From Numida meleagris (taxonomy: Eukaryota; Chordata; Aves; Galliformes; Numididae): DNA of 64,000 nucleotides. Each line of letters starts with the position of its first letter. Within the stretch, counting starts at the first letter, position 1. Below are positions 1 to 13,790 of the stretch, piece by piece. The notes under the pieces were generated by a model. It had not been told where the DNA came from and searched no databases. It saw only the letters and a list, made by a program, of their open reading frames with translations. Made by a program: the position numbers and the translations under genes. The stretch spans positions 68,469,484-68,533,483 of the forward strand of contig NC_034438.1 in NCBI RefSeq assembly GCF_002078875.1, written 5' to 3'.

Positions 1-925
1 TATTATTATTGTTTTGAGAACTGAAACTAAGTAATATGCCCCCAATTTCTGACACATCACTGCTAACCTGGATCTCCCTTGTCTCTCTTCCAAGTTAGGG
101 GTATGCATTGATAGTTCCTGACAACACACTAGCCTTTGCAATTTCAATTATATTAGCTTTGGCAGATTTATATTAGATGCATTATTCAATATATAGCGTA
201 TACAATAGCAGGCATGACACCTCAGTTGAAGTCGCATAAATATTTCCAGGGAAATATCTTGTTATTGGCTACTTATAACTTGCACTTATCAGGGTGTCAC
301 ACAAACCCTTGGTCAAGGTCTCATGTTGACAAGGGGAGCAAAACGAATTTGCTGATCACGCTTATGACAGCATGCACACAGCCAACCTCCTCTGCCTCGG
401 CAGAGTTGCATTAGGATTGCAACGGCACAAAGCTCCTTTTCTGTTAGGCATTTTCCCACTATTTCAGACACATGAGGAAGTCCTCAAAATATTTTGTATG
501 TCAGGAGAAGTCTGAGAAGAGCTGCCAGGTTACTGAGGGGAGTATCCTTAGCACATTGCACAGACCCTCACGGATCCTAAGTGGCCACCATCCACTTACC
601 CAGACCACCATACTCCTGCTGCACTGCACCTCCAACAGTTTCGTACAAGAAACTTCTTCCTTGTCAGTATTCCAGAGTTTACGCTGCTGAGTACTCACAG
701 CAGCTGTCCTCATTGCAAAGAAAATGCTTGATGCATGCAAACACACAGGAAGACCTCTTACAAATAAGACATAGCAATATTAATTAATTAATTGATTATT
801 ATGAACATACTTACAGGAGTTTCCCTGCTGCAATGCACATTGTTGAATCAATACACAGTTATACTAAGGACAGATTATGCTATTGGTGATAACAGAATAT
901 TCCAGTAAACAAAGAGATAAAGTGG

Positions 926-942
926 AAAAAAAAAAAAAAAAA
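926..942. repeat. Poly-A tract (A17)
   Basis: Uninterrupted run of 17 A. No LINE or SINE body is recognisable immediately upstream, so it is called only as a homopolymer, not as a retroposon tail. Confidence 0.9.
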
Positions 943-1312
943 GGAAGATTACTTTTTAAGGATGACTTTTCAATTTTTTCAAATCTACAAAACATGTATC
1001 AAACTAATAAAGAAGAAGAAAACTGCTTTTGTAAATAACTAGCAAACCACAGATGTAGCTGTGTGGAAATCCAATTTATACAAATTGCTTTTTAAAGACA
1101 GCTCTTGCACAGTGAAGAAGATTGCTTGTATAAAGTTATGGCAGCATGGACTACTTTATGCATCTTCACAGACAGCAATTGTTTATCTCATTACCAATTT
1201 TCAGTTGTCCTTTTGCTTTTCCTCTCTATCTTGTCCCACTGACAGGATCCAACATCCACAGAATTTGTCACAGAACTCAGCATCTCTCTTTATTTAAAGG
1301 GTTTCTTAATTT

Positions 1313-1338
1313 CCCCCCCCCCCCGCTTTTTTTTTTTT
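1313..1338. repeat. C12 followed by T12 homopolymer pair
   Basis: Twelve C, then GC, then twelve T. This is an all-pyrimidine tract apart from one G. It is likely to be length-variable and is a common place for sequencing or assembly error. Confidence 0.9.
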
Positions 1339-2344
1339 ACATAATAAACACATACACCACACTTGCTACTGCTCTAAGCTACACTTAGGGACTTCAGCAC
1401 ATCAAGCTTTCCCTCTCCCACATGACAGAACAGCTTCTTATCAAGTCTAGCTTTAGGATCATCTAAACTTACCCCATTCAATTAGTCAGTAAAACCACAT
1501 GATGAAAACACACACATTAATGCATGCAAATACCCCCAGTCTCCCCCAGAACAATCCTAGTGTTTTAGCATCCTAGAATTTTAAATCCTAGAAATTTAGC
1601 ATTGATTCATTATTTGTTACTCTGCTCTGAAGCATGAATGCATGTGCCTATCCCTGATTCTGCCAGTGCCATGCAACTCAGCCAAGTGACTTTGTCATTT
1701 ACTACGGCTATGCAACATGCACAGTGAGTAGTTTCAACACATGTCCTTAAAAAGACACTGCAAGCCTGACTGGAGATGCCTGTCTGCCTGCTTTGTTTGT
1801 TTGTGCTTTTTGTTCCTGTTCTTTTGGCAGCTTGCTTCAGGTCAGAGAAGTGGGAAGAAGAGTAAAGTTGTTGTAAGAATCAGAATGGTGGTTATATGCT
1901 ATATCTTGTTCTTCATAGTGACCTTATGAAAAACCTTGCTTCCTTCTGATGGGGCAGTCCTTCTTGTATTGGGAAGTATTTTCTTCCTTGACCAGTAGCT
2001 GGTATTTTTCACGAAAAACCCAAGAAACTGAACTGAAAATGGAGGGAACATTTGGAGCTCTCTTTGCTGGAGGCAAGGCGAGGTGAGGCAAGGAAAGGAG
2101 AAACGATGAATCAAAAAGTTTCAAAATGAATTTTGAGTGAGAAATCATGCATTTGGAAGACTAAAAAAAAAAAAAAGGAAAATTGGTCTGTCACTTCTTT
2201 TACTCAGGCATTTTTGTTGTCACAATCCCTCTCAAGAGTAGAAAAGACACTAAAAAGCAGTAATGCTGCTTAGAAGCATTTCTTAGAAGGGAGAAACCCT
2301 TGTCCAGTAACCCTTTCCAGATCACTGAAGCCAGATTATCTGGA

Positions 2345-2480
2345 AAAACAACAGCAAACCCCCACACCTGCCCAGCCTGCTGCCCCACCTGCATGGCTGG
2401 GGCAGGGCTCAGCCCTGCACTCTGCCTTCCACCCTCTTGCTCCGATGGCCATCTGTCACCCCAGCAGCACGGCAGCCAAG
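2345..2480. other. Local GC-rich patch with a short perfect hairpin
   Basis: A patch clearly richer in G+C than its surroundings. It contains an 8-bp perfect inverted repeat with a one-base loop (GCAGGGCT at 2402-2409, AGCCCTGC at 2411-2418). An open frame crosses it on each strand, but neither gives a recognisable protein. It could be an unrecognised old repeat, a non-coding exon or a regulatory element. Confidence 0.35.
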
Positions 2481-3891
2481 ATGCTGATGCTCTAATAAAG
2501 GGTGAGAGATTGAGGACAGCAACTTCAGTGGCAGCACAGGAAAAGGCATGCTGCTGTTAACTGCTCTCACAGACAGAGCAAAGTACTCATTAAGAACTTA
2601 TGCACCATATACATTCCTTTTCCTTTTATTCACTTCATGCTCCAAAAATATAAAACAGAGCAGAAAATTTCATCTACAAACACCAAATCCACTTTCCTGT
2701 ACTTTAGGGTCATCTTTGTCAAAAGGTATTTATGATGGCAGAGAATACCAAGAGGCATTCTCCTGTTCAGTTCTTTGCAGGCTTTTTCATCATTCCCCGT
2801 AATATCAGCATATGTGGGTATATCCTGGCAAAGAGATTAGACCATGAACACCCACACACCCTGATCTCCAGTAGGCACACTATCTCTGATGTGTATAATA
2901 AAGACAAGGAAACAAACCACATCAGATGGAGAATCAGAAACACAGTAAGATCCCAGCAAATCCCAGATATCAAACCATTATCATAGGTAATTACTGCGAA
3001 AGTACTCAAAGCAATAAGCAAAATATGCCCTGTGTTGTTCAACAGTTGCAGAGGCTGTTGTGCAGTATAAATCATCCCGGAAAGCCTCAAGTCCCAGTTC
3101 CTAAAGCTGAATTTATTGTTTCAGACTTCTGTGATAGAGCAGTACATACGAACCATCGCTGCCTCTCACTCCCATGAGTTACACACAGCCATCTTCAGAA
3201 TTCCAACAAAACATGTTGATGAATATAGCAGGATTCTACTCCTCCTCAATTTGCCAGCAATAAATGCACTGCCTGAATTAATCATGTTCTTGTCAGGCAA
3301 TGAAAAATCCAGTAGCTGTCACTGAGCAAGGCCCCTGGAGTGCAGGAAACCACATGCCACCTCAGCGTGCTTAGTCCCTGGGAGCTATCTTTGGCATCTA
3401 GCTGATGAGATGACACGTGCAGCACTGCCTGAAAACTGTGATGCCACAAGTCAAGTTTTGCTCCAACAAAACCTTTTTGGGATTCCTTTTGGGGCTGTTC
3501 CAGAGCCGGAGCAGCACAAGTCCCTGGGTTGGCTGAGACTGCTGACTGGGCACATTGTTGTCTCTGTATTGTTCACACACCTCACCTCAGTCCAAGATCA
3601 GTCTCATCAATTCTGTCTTTCTTTGACAGCAATGATCAATCAATAGCAATTTATATAGAGATACTATATTTCTGGATTAAAATAAGTGTAGAAAGAATGT
3701 CATGTAACATAAGGCAGCATATATCATCACTCCTTCCATACTCCAACTTCTGTACCTACTTGCACCTAATGTATGCCAGAAAGTAGCACAAAGCAGCATA
3801 AAGTCAAAATATTTAACTGTTTTTTCTAAACACTCTCTAAGAATGTTGTTCTCAAGAATGTCTACTCAAGACTAAAGAACTATAAATACCA

Positions 3892-4203
3892 TAGAATCAT
3901 AGAATCATAGAATTAGCTAAGTTGGAAAAGACCTACAAGATCTCCAGTCCAACCATCCACCTACCACCAATAACCCCACTAAACTATGTCTCCCAATGCT
4001 ATATCTAAATGTTTCTTGAACACCGCAAGGGACGGTGACTCAACCACCTCCCTGGGCAGCCCATTCCAGCGCCTGACCACTCTTTCAGAAAAGTAGTGTT
4101 TCCTAATGTCCAGCCTAAATCTCCCCTGGCGCAACCTGAGGCCATTCCCCCTCATCCTGTCACTAGTTACAAGAGAGAAGAGGCTGACCCCCACCTCACT
4201 AAG
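3892..4203 (-). mobile_element. CR1 LINE, 5'-truncated 3' end
   Basis: On the plus strand this begins with three copies of the octamer ATAGAATC, which is the reverse complement of the CR1 3'-terminal microsatellite. It continues with the standard CR1 3' region read backwards. The minus-strand frame at 3979-4194 (71 codons, ending at the CR1 ORF2 stop) contains the family's C-terminal signature: [18 protein letters not shown], then a W-N-G-L-P-R-E-V-V stretch. CR1 retrotransposes by target-primed reverse transcription and usually leaves short 5'-truncated copies such as this one. About 310 bp of a roughly 4.5-kb element remain. The intact C-terminal frame and clean tail suggest a relatively young insertion. 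Confidence 0.95.
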
Positions 4204-6667
4204 AGTAGCAATTCTATTTGCTAATGATGATTGAACATATAGTTTTATAAAAGATCCTACAGTGTGATCAAGAATAAAATACTGAAGCTGGACATGGCTC
4301 TGGTTGGCTTCTGTAATTTAATTTTCTATTGAGCTAATTAGCTAGTAATGTAACTAGAACTGGTGCCATGACATTTCTTTAAAAGAAATCAAATTACATT
4401 TAACATTTGTTTATGATAATCACAATATACTTTACTTTTCAAAGAAGCCAAAATAATCATTGGCAAGGTTGGAACTACTTTATGTCCTTAGCACAATAAA
4501 GTATGCGAAGCCAAAAATCAAATGTCAAGGCTGAATTATTCTCCATAGCACACATATCCAAATGATAGTTTCTCAAAGGGATTACTAATGTTTAATCCTC
4601 TCCAGCAAAAATGCTCCCTGATTTACTCTTTAATATGCAAGCAGACTTGTGATCCTGCTGATATTTCCATAAGAAACTACACTGAACATTTCTGGCAAGT
4701 CTTCAGAAAAGGCATCACTCAGCCAGCAGATTATAGCTGCACAGTGCCTGCGTAGGACATTGTAGTTCAGCTGAGCTGTACATTCCTACAAAATCATTTA
4801 GTCATACTGCTATTTAAATAAAGCAGAACTCCCATAATTAAGAATATCAAGGGCTCAAGAGTACACTCCATGATGGTTTTGCTGATCACTTACAATCTTA
4901 GGAGTCATCTTGCAAACACATCCTACAAGAAATACTGACTGCTGTTGACTGCTGTGATGAAAATCAATTTCAATTTTCTTGTACTGCTCTAGGGATTAAT
5001 CATTGTACCAGGTTGTGTCTGTGAAAAAAAAAAAAAAACCACAACAGAGGAGCCACTAAGGAAAGCAATCTATTTAAGAAGAAACATGGAACTTCATGCT
5101 GATTTGCTTTCCAGAAAGTACAGAGACTTCTTAAAAACCATGTTTGGGAAAATACATTACTTAAGCTTTTATTCTGAACTATTTTACAACAGACTCATTC
5201 TTTGGTGTCCAGGCACTTCAAAGTTTCTTCTCCCTCTTACTATGCTAACAAATTGGCTTGTGAAAATAAAAAGGAGGAGCACATGACCACCAATGAATTT
5301 TTAAGATCAAAACCTCTAGAAGATGTTACAGGGACAAGATGTTACCTTGCACTCGCAACTGATGAAGCTGTCTTGCTAGTGGTTATACAACTATTTGTGA
5401 CTACTGAGAAGTGCTGGGCGTCAGGTATGACTGGAAGTAAGAGCAGACAGCCTCATGCTTGGAGTTGGAGTCTCTATTGAAAGAGAGACTTATGGAACAT
5501 GCATCTCCAGCCTATGAAAGATAATACGAATTTTCATGCAACTTCTCAACATACAATACCAGCTTCACATGATGGTAGCCCACAGATAAACCATCTATCC
5601 GTGTCTCTCTATTCTGAATTATTTCACAGAGGAAAGCAGCACTAGCTACAGTCAAGAAAAACTCTGAGGTTCTTTTAAGTCACAGCAGCAGCTCTGACCT
5701 GATCTGCCATTTTTGGTCTGTATCCAAGCCCACTTTCTTTGTAAGGGCTTGGAAGTGTTTGGAAAGTAAATCTATGGGGTTTTCTGTTTTCCAAAAAGTA
5801 ACAGGATTATCTATTCCTTAGAGACTCTAAGATTCTCCAATGTTATTCAGACCATTAAACCAGTGATTCTTTTTCCTAATAAGCTTGGAGTACCTCCATT
5901 AGTAAAAGTTGTGAACTAAGCCTAAAGTATTTTCCTCTTCATCAAAGATATTCTCGGAATGCAGATATGCAATATGTTGATCTAAATATGACCTATGGAA
6001 ACGGAGCTGCTAATGTGCTTGTCTTTAAAGGTGTGTGACAACTGGAAGATGTCATTTAAAAGTCTCAAAGATCATTTGCTGCCCATCTAAAATGTTCTTT
6101 TAATAAACTCTTTATTCACTGAGTAAGTCTCAGGGTTCTGATACTGTTTCAGAGTGTAGCTCAAGATACAAAATATAATGAGGCTTTTTCCTCTTGTATC
6201 CTGGTGTGAATTATGCTGATGCTGCAGAAATATGCAGCACAATCTGTCCAGAAAGGCAACAGCATCAGTGATAAAGTCCTATGATTTCCTATCACTCAAC
6301 CGAGCAAAACACCTACACCTGACAGAAATGGGAAGACTGGAACCTGCAGGGATATTAAAATGTTTTTCAGAGTGCTGAGCTGCAGAGATTGACTCAGTAC
6401 ACAGCTGCCAGTTCTGACATAATAACTGAGTACAGATTTGGCTTACCTCAAAAACATCTCCCACTGAGAGAAATGACGCTAAATGATGCCAGCAATGCCA
6501 AGGGGTATTGCCAACAAAAACTAGAACCTGCAAGCCAAAGACAGTACCTGTCACACACTGCCAGTTGTTCACTGCCACTTTTGCTAGGAACCTTCCTTGT
6601 CCCACCTCTCCACTTCCATCTTGTTTACCTTTGAAGATTTAGCACATTGCTACAACTGACTTAATTT
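4204..6667. other. Unique AT-rich stretch, no gene seen
   Basis: No gene or recognisable repeat. There is an A15 run at 5024-5038. The longest open frames (92 codons at 5202-5480 on the plus strand, 108 codons at 6279-6605 on the minus strand) have no recognisable motif and are in the range expected by chance in AT-rich DNA. Confidence 0.55.
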
Positions 6668-6755
6668 AGAATCACCGAATTACAGAATGGCTTAGGTTGG
6701 AAGGGACCTTAAAGATCATTCTAATTCTACCACCTTCCCATGGACAGGGAAAAGA
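6668..6755 (-). mobile_element. CR1 LINE 3'-tail fragment
   Basis: The plus strand shows AGAATCACCGAATTACAGAA followed by a GGTTGGAAGGGACCTTAAAG-type segment. This is the reverse complement of the CR1 3' untranslated end (the family's 'CTTCCAACC' region and degenerate octamers). Only about 90 bp are recognisable. The tail octamers are degraded, so this copy is older than the one at 3.9 kb. No coding sequence remains. Confidence 0.85.
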
Positions 6756-9700
6756 ATGTCTTTTATCACTTTTCCTTACAGCGCATATTCTGTCAACACA
6801 AAAACACTCCAATGAAATAGCACAGTTATCACACATTTTTAGGGAGTTATAGTTAAAGAAATGTCAGAGCCATAACTAAATTGCTGCAGCAGACGGGTCC
6901 TGCTCAAGCATCAGTTAAATATTATTTTCTTTAAACTGTGAATTCAGATAGTAGACTTTTTGAAGGATCTCACTAAAATAAATAATCATCATCATCATTA
7001 GCATTACTGACATCTGTGTACTCAGCTTTTCACTGGCATTAAGTGCTGAGGGCTCTACCAAAGCTCAAGGTAGGTATTCTCCAGCTTCTCCAGTACAGAG
7101 TATGCATGTATTTAAAATGGCACGCAGGAGCCTTATGAATGCAATACATGTGACGTATGAAGTATCCTATAATTACTATGAGCTTATGGTCAGTGAAGGC
7201 ATGAGAAGGATTATTTATCAGTCATCAATAAATGCAAATTCAGTGATACATTCATCAACTGGCAGTTGATTACAGCTGATTAGATAGTCCACTAAACTGT
7301 ATTTCTGCTGATGAGCATGCACATTTTGAGAAGCAGAAGTTACAGTGATACCATTACTTCCTTTCCAAACCCCATCTCAAATACTCTGTAAAATAGCACC
7401 TAAACAAAGCACTTCTCATTCCAGATGCTGAGACTTCATCAAATTATTTTGCCAGACTAAACAGCTACTGTAAACTATGAAGTATGGAAGATGCTGGCAC
7501 ACACAGAAGTGTATACTTTTCATGGAGTAATTTATTCAAATCCATTTGTTTTAGGTAGCAATATTCACTCTGCTCACTTAGTAAGATACTGTCTGAGATT
7601 AAAACCCTGCACCTTTCACCATCTGTTTAACAGTGCTGTCCTCTGAAAAGCACTTAGCACAGCAGGATCACACCCTGTGCCACAGCCCAGTACTGAAGGC
7701 ATTTTTCCCCATTGTGAACTCAGTCTCATTTCCCTCAGGCTTACTAGTATCAGGAATGACCTGTTGCAGGTCACAGTGAGGAGAAAGATTTTTTTTTTCC
7801 TCCATAAAGTATATTTCTTAGTAAACAATCAGTCTGTGAATCACAGGCATATAATATTAATTACCATCCCTCTTTATTATTTACATTTGACGTCATACTA
7901 CAGTAGAAATTATAAGCTTGTTTAGAAAAAGAAACACAGATACACACACACAAAAAACAAACCCAAGGAAACCCCATGATATTAACTTTTACCTAACCAA
8001 GTGATATATAAAATAATGATACTGCATCACTAGATGTAATTAGTGCTCATCCAAGCACAATGATTCACAGTGCACATCGATGTGAAAGTCTTTCCATTTA
8101 AACATACAAATTTCACACTTATCATGAGGGAAAATGAATTCCATGTAGATTTGACAGCATAAAACATTCAATTGTGCTAAATTCAGCCTGTTTATGCTGA
8201 AATCCATGAATTTTATTTTATCTAACTCTATGTACAACTGAAGTAAAAGGAAAGAAAGGGGAAAGAAGAGGAGGGGAAGGGAAACTGGGAAGACTGTTGT
8301 GTGCAAACAGTTTTATTTGTGTCACAAATAAAAAGAATAGATGGACAAGCTTCTTTCAAAGGATATTTATGCGTGCTTTTTCCAGTGTGTGATGGGAAAA
8401 TATATGTCCATAGCAGCGTCACAGGACCTTGGTTCCGCTGACTGCAAATCTGATTTAGTAATTAGCAATTACTTTTGTTTAATGAACTGTTCATTGGTAT
8501 TTATCAGGAAAAGTCTCTTTTTTTAGTAGGTAGTCTTTCTTATTTGAACATTTGTTTCAATGCTTTCATTTTCACTTAAACTGGTTTATGCATTTGTAAA
8601 TTACTGTTTTTGATATTTGAACATGACCTGTCACATATTCAGGTTTAGAAATTATTTTAATGAGTGTACTCTCCTTCAATACTGGTAATACGTAACTAGA
8701 CATGAATTCATTTCAGACCTAACTTCCATCTACCAGAACTACCATAGGGGCTTCAAGGTGCTTTGGTTCAGATGCTCTTGCTCCTCCCATCTTTTTGACT
8801 CTTTAACAAAATACTTCCAAAACTTGAACATCAGTTAATTAAACTGTGGGAGAACAGTCTGACCTTCTAAGATGTTTAATACTCCTGCGATGAAACCAGA
8901 AACACTTAACCAATAAGGAAAGAACAGCAAAGCCAAAGCCGAAGATTAACATTATTCAGTCTCAAATAAAACCAAATGAAAAAAGAAAAATTCTAACCTG
9001 ATTTTTAAAAAATTGTTAACTCATGAAATATTATTGTTATTTTGAACCTTCCATTCTGGCTTGAAAACAGAAAATCTGAATTACTTTTTTTTTTCTCTTT
9101 TCAGATACACTTTCTGATATTTTCCCAGTTTTAAGAGTAGATCTTAATCATTAATAAAAAAGTTTCAGAGTAAAATATGAGCAAGGCTAGAAATACAATT
9201 CAGAAGGTCAGTTGTTACTCAGCAGTGTAATCATAAGGATTGATATTCTATATAATCAATTTGAATATTAGGAAGCCAGATATTTAAACTCCTACTTCTT
9301 GTGTACTGCCAATGTTTGTTTTTATTTTTTCACTATGAGTGGTAATTAAGACATAGAAGAACTACTTCTGTGGTTAGAAATGGCAAATTTTTCAACTAGG
9401 ATGAGGAATTAGTAAGCTGAGTCTCCTAACTGTTTAATGCATAAGCATTCCTGTGCTGCCCAGGAAGACAGGAGCAGCGCACAACAGGTGAAGAATGAGA
9501 CATCTAGTCAGGGCGCCAGCTCTGTCCCTGTGCCAAAGGCCTGTCTCAGCACTGATGATTTAAGTGCTCCACAGGCATCACAAATTCTTTCTCACGTGAA
9601 GCTGTAACTAGAATTTTGGTGGGAAGACTGCGAGAAGTATATTTTTCACTTATAAGGTACAGTTCAACAGAATCAAGTAATAGTTCTTGTCTGATGACTG

Positions 9701-12700
9701 ATACACAAATCATAGAAGTAGCTTATGGATGCATGAGTAAGTGACTGTAAATTCTGCTTATTTAAATTAATTTTTTTTTATAAAGTACTTTACTTGTTAC
9801 CTTAAAAAAATAAAATAAAATCAGCATTCAGAAGGGTATGGTTAAAACTTCATTCATATGCTAGAGGATATTCAGTCCTCTAGTGCATGCAACGATTTTT
9901 TACCACGACTATAAGCTAAAGACAGTGAGAATTCTGAGGTAATAAAAAAAACAAAAGCAACAGCATTAAGACTAGGACTGAAATAAAGAACCTGTGGTTC
10001 TAAATGTGAGTTTAACCTTCTGGGTTAGCCCACGGGAGGATAAGCAAAGATAAATAATGCACACCTTCTAAACAGAACTGCACTCTTCCAGATATGTTGG
10101 TCTGCACATTACCCTCTTCTGAGTCACTGATCAGAGAACAGAGAACTCAGAGGGAAATAAATAGCGTAAACTGGGACTGCGTGCCTTTGCTCAGGTTATG
10201 TATTTTCTTTGCAACTGTCTGCTATAACAAAAACTCTGCAGTGGCAGTGAAGCTGGTCTAGGCTCTTTATTGCTGTAGGTCAGCCTGCAACTCCATGAGT
10301 ATAGATCTATAAAGACAGATTCATGGAGGAGAGCAACATTAGTAGTTATTATTTCATCAGACTGGGACTCAGTACAGTTGAGTCCAATGGGATTGAGAAA
10401 ATTGCAGCAAGAGAGAAAGAAACCTCATTTCATTGCCTGGAGTAGCCATGAAAACAATGAAACCAAACACTTTCTGACAGAATGTTCTTCTGCATTTCCT
10501 TTCAGTTTTCCTTTCACATAAAGAAGAAAATATCACCGTGGCCAGTCAAGCTATTACTCTTAGATTTCTGTATTCTACCCACCTACTGCATCGACTTATA
10601 CTTTCAATTTCTCAAAATTCTCCTAGGAGATAAAGCTGACAATAAGAACAAGTTGTCCTTGATATCCTGGTGAAACTTCCGTGCAGGCTAAAAAAATACT
10701 TCAGCCATATATGGCCCCAAAATCGTTAAAAGTCTCTTTTATCTGAAAACTGCATGTGACTTTCTAGAGTGTAAGGTGTCTTTTTAAAACCTATGAGTCA
10801 TGTAGTTTGTACTTGAGTACAGCTTAGCAAACAGATTAACTAAAAATGTGACATAAAACCGTTCATTATTTAAGATAAAACACAGAATGGCTAAGCCAGA
10901 GTACCAGTAAATCACTGATTTTTCCTATCGCTGCCTTGGAGTGTATCATACACCTCTAAGAAGCATGGCAGATATTGATTAATATGATAATAAGATAAGC
11001 ATTATATTTTATAAATGCCTTATTAACAATGGAAACCATTACAAAAACTACCACTTGGTCTAATAGACTTTTCCTGAAATAAGATAACAGTTAAAAAAAA
11101 AAAGTCACCTTTTTCCAGGATCACCCATACTTCCATGGCCTGACATGAAATTGATGGAGTGCTGAAATACGGTGTCTGTCAAATCTGGCACATAAATTCC
11201 ACATTTTCTAGGTAGAGTAACTAAAGGATTTCCTAATATTTTTGGGACTGAACTGTACAATTATTTCTTGTACTTGCTTATATTTCAAGTACTCAGCTGG
11301 GCAAAGTGTTCTTACCCTGACAGCTGTATTCCTTGCCTTGGAAATCAACTTACGACTTACAGCTGGCAGTACAGAAAAGTATGTTGTCCAGTTAAGCCTT
11401 CTTTTTGGACACAGAAGGAAGCTTAGTAGAATTTCATAGAGGAAAAATGAAAAAAATAAATAACTAACACAACATCATACAGAAAATAGAAGATCTGAAT
11501 ACAGAGGTGTCAACCATTTACGGGCTGCCTCGGCCTGTTTTTGTGACAAGAGGACCGGCTCCAGCATTTTGGATGTTTTTTTTTTCTACCTAATGAAGAA
11601 TTTGGAGATCTGGCCCTTAGCAGTCTCAGTTACACACATGCACAGTCGTAAGTTTAAAAGGCTGAAACATCACATGATGGCTGTCCATATCTTCTTCTGT
11701 ATCAACGCCTATGTTCTCTGTTAAGAAGTTACTGCATCAATAGACGATCAGATGGTGGCCACTATGGATAGCCCTGGTGGTTTTAATCCACTTCGGTAAC
11801 ATAGTGATAAGGGATAGGACAGAATTAACAGTGAGTACACCTGAGAAGCAGGTCATTAAACAACATGAATCAGGCTGCAGAAGGCTCATTAAAAAGCTCT
11901 ACTAACTCAGCTGCTTGAGACATTCGCATTAGACTGAGAAGCACGTGTGTGTTTTGAAGTCTGGCAGTGCCCTGCAAAGAACATTTAACACTAGAGAAAG
12001 CTGAGCTAAGAAGTTTTTGCAGTGCTCAGTTCAACAGTAGGAAAAATCTAATTTAGCCCCATGTTTGCTGTAGTTACATGCAGCCATGATATTGTAACTG
12101 ATAATGACAGAAAGGACAGGCTCACACTGCAGACAGTAGAAAGAGTTTCTACTAAGACACATATCTGCTGTTAATAAATCACTCATGGCTGACTGTCTTG
12201 GCCACACTGCAACATTAGAGACTAAATAGACATTATGTAAGTCAGTCAACCCTATCATTAGATACAAGGATCGAAAGAAGAATGCCTAATGCTTCCTTGC
12301 ACGCAGGCTCCAGTATTACTTTGTTTGTTTTTAATGTAAATCATATGTATTTTGCATACTTATCAATTTCCAAAAAAGTATTAAGGAAAATAATTTTTAG
12401 GAATGCTGAGGTAACTTTCCCATTAAGTGTGATGTATTGCTATGGGGTTTCATGCTATGAAGAAATGTAGTTCATGCATATGGAGTATGTCTGAATACAA
12501 ACTGTAAGACAGATCAGCAAAATACAGGCAAAACAAGGCTTGTAGTTGCACATCGACATTTTTCCATTGTAAAATAACAATGTGAATGAGACACTCTACT
12601 GCTGAAAGTCAGTCTTGAAATTGTTTTGTCTTCTCAATTCTGCAAATGATTTCTGGAACAACAATAATAAGCACATCTATGAGATCTTCAGACCCTGCTA

Positions 12701-13790
12701 TGTGCAATTTCCAGTAGCCTGACCGGTAAAAAAAAAAAAATGCCTTTAAGGAGACTTGGAGGTCTTTGCTTTAGTAACAGGAATCCTAAGATATTAGAAA
12801 AGGTCAAAATTGTTCTACTATCCTGGGGAGCAATTATTTCAATCTTCACAACCACTTGAGTTGTAAGTGCAAGTAAAAATTTAACACACTTTTCACGATA
12901 CTTCAGCATCCTTTTGTTTAATATATCTGCTTTTCAGTATGGCAGCAGTTTCCTTTACTTCCAGCTTCTGGTGTGATCTTATAAACAACTATTAATTGAG
13001 GTTTATTTTGTAAAATTGATTTTTAATGTAGATGAGGTGATCCGTCTCTGTGAATCAAGTGAAGTTGGAATTTTTACATAGATGAGAAGAACAAAATTGC
13101 AATTGTCATATCCCTTCAATCAGCTGTCAATTTATCAAAATCCATTTTGGTAATAAAAAAATAAAATAAACTTCTTCCTGGATACTCATCACTAAACTTT
13201 TTGGATAGAAAGTCAAAGCAAATACAGACTTGAAATATACTTAGCAGCAAAAGTGTATTCTGATGTACCTGTATCATGTTTTACACTTATGCAAAACTGT
13301 CTAATCAGCAGTCACTATAAGCCTTAAGTATTAAAAATATTAAAAAAACTAATGAAACAAAAAAAGTTCAGTGTATATATTGCAGTGCAGAAATAACAAA
13401 TTTTTAAAAATTCTCTAGCTGCAGCATGTTTATTTATAAACATATTTATTAGCAAAAGGGGATTAAAAAGTAGTAAATCCTAATTAGTGTAAAATGAATG
13501 CACCTGCTAGATTCTTTGGCAGATGGCTTAGACAGCAGGGCAACCAAGGATTAAATATTTTGGCAATTACTTTCAGTCAAATAGGAATGTCCATGAGTTA
13601 CAACCTCATACTTCAGACTCTCAAATCACCTCCCAAAAGATGAGCATGCTGAGTTAGATATTGGTCTTTATTTTTGATTTTATTTCCAAAAGACTTGCAC
13701 ATTGACACCAAAAAGGTAAGCAGAACTTCCTTTCCACAGATAATTTGTTTTTCTGTGTCCAGTTTACATTTCCACAAATGGATCTGGCAA
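6756..13790. other. Long unique AT-rich stretch, no gene seen
   Basis: About 7 kb without a supported gene or confidently recognisable transposon. It contains a 40-nt uninterrupted purine run at 8245-8284, A13 at 12728-12740 and scattered short T or A runs. A CAGAGGTGTCAA sequence near 11503 resembles the end of a hAT transposon but has no visible partner end. Open frames are short and unremarkable. Confidence 0.55.
8245..8284. repeat. Polypurine tract (40 nt)
   Basis: Forty consecutive purines mixing A and G blocks. Such tracts can adopt triplex or other non-B structures, but this one is not a clear mirror repeat. It is not next to any recognisable LTR, so it is not called a retroviral polypurine tract. 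Confidence 0.7.

Larger units (their letters stand above)
1..3891. other. Unique AT-rich non-coding stretch
   Basis: No gene is supported here. The open frames are short (about 107 codons at most), start at arbitrary methionines and match no family I recognise. The stretch opens with a short TAT-rich run and contains homopolymer tracts (A17 at 926-942, C12 then T12 at 1313-1338, A14 at 2163-2176). A GC-richer patch of about 140 bp lies near 2345-2480. Conserved non-coding elements or exons of a spliced non-coding RNA could be present but cannot be seen from the sequence alone. Confidence 0.6.

Noticed and set aside
2767..3090. 107-codon minus-strand frame with hydrophobic stretches
   Set aside because: No motif or splice context. 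The hydrophobicity follows from T-rich codons in AT-rich DNA and the length is within chance expectation.
11503..11800. Possible hAT transposon starting with CAGAGGTGTCAA
   Set aside because: The start resembles hAT terminal repeats, but I could not find a matching inverted end, an 8-bp target duplication or transposase sequence.
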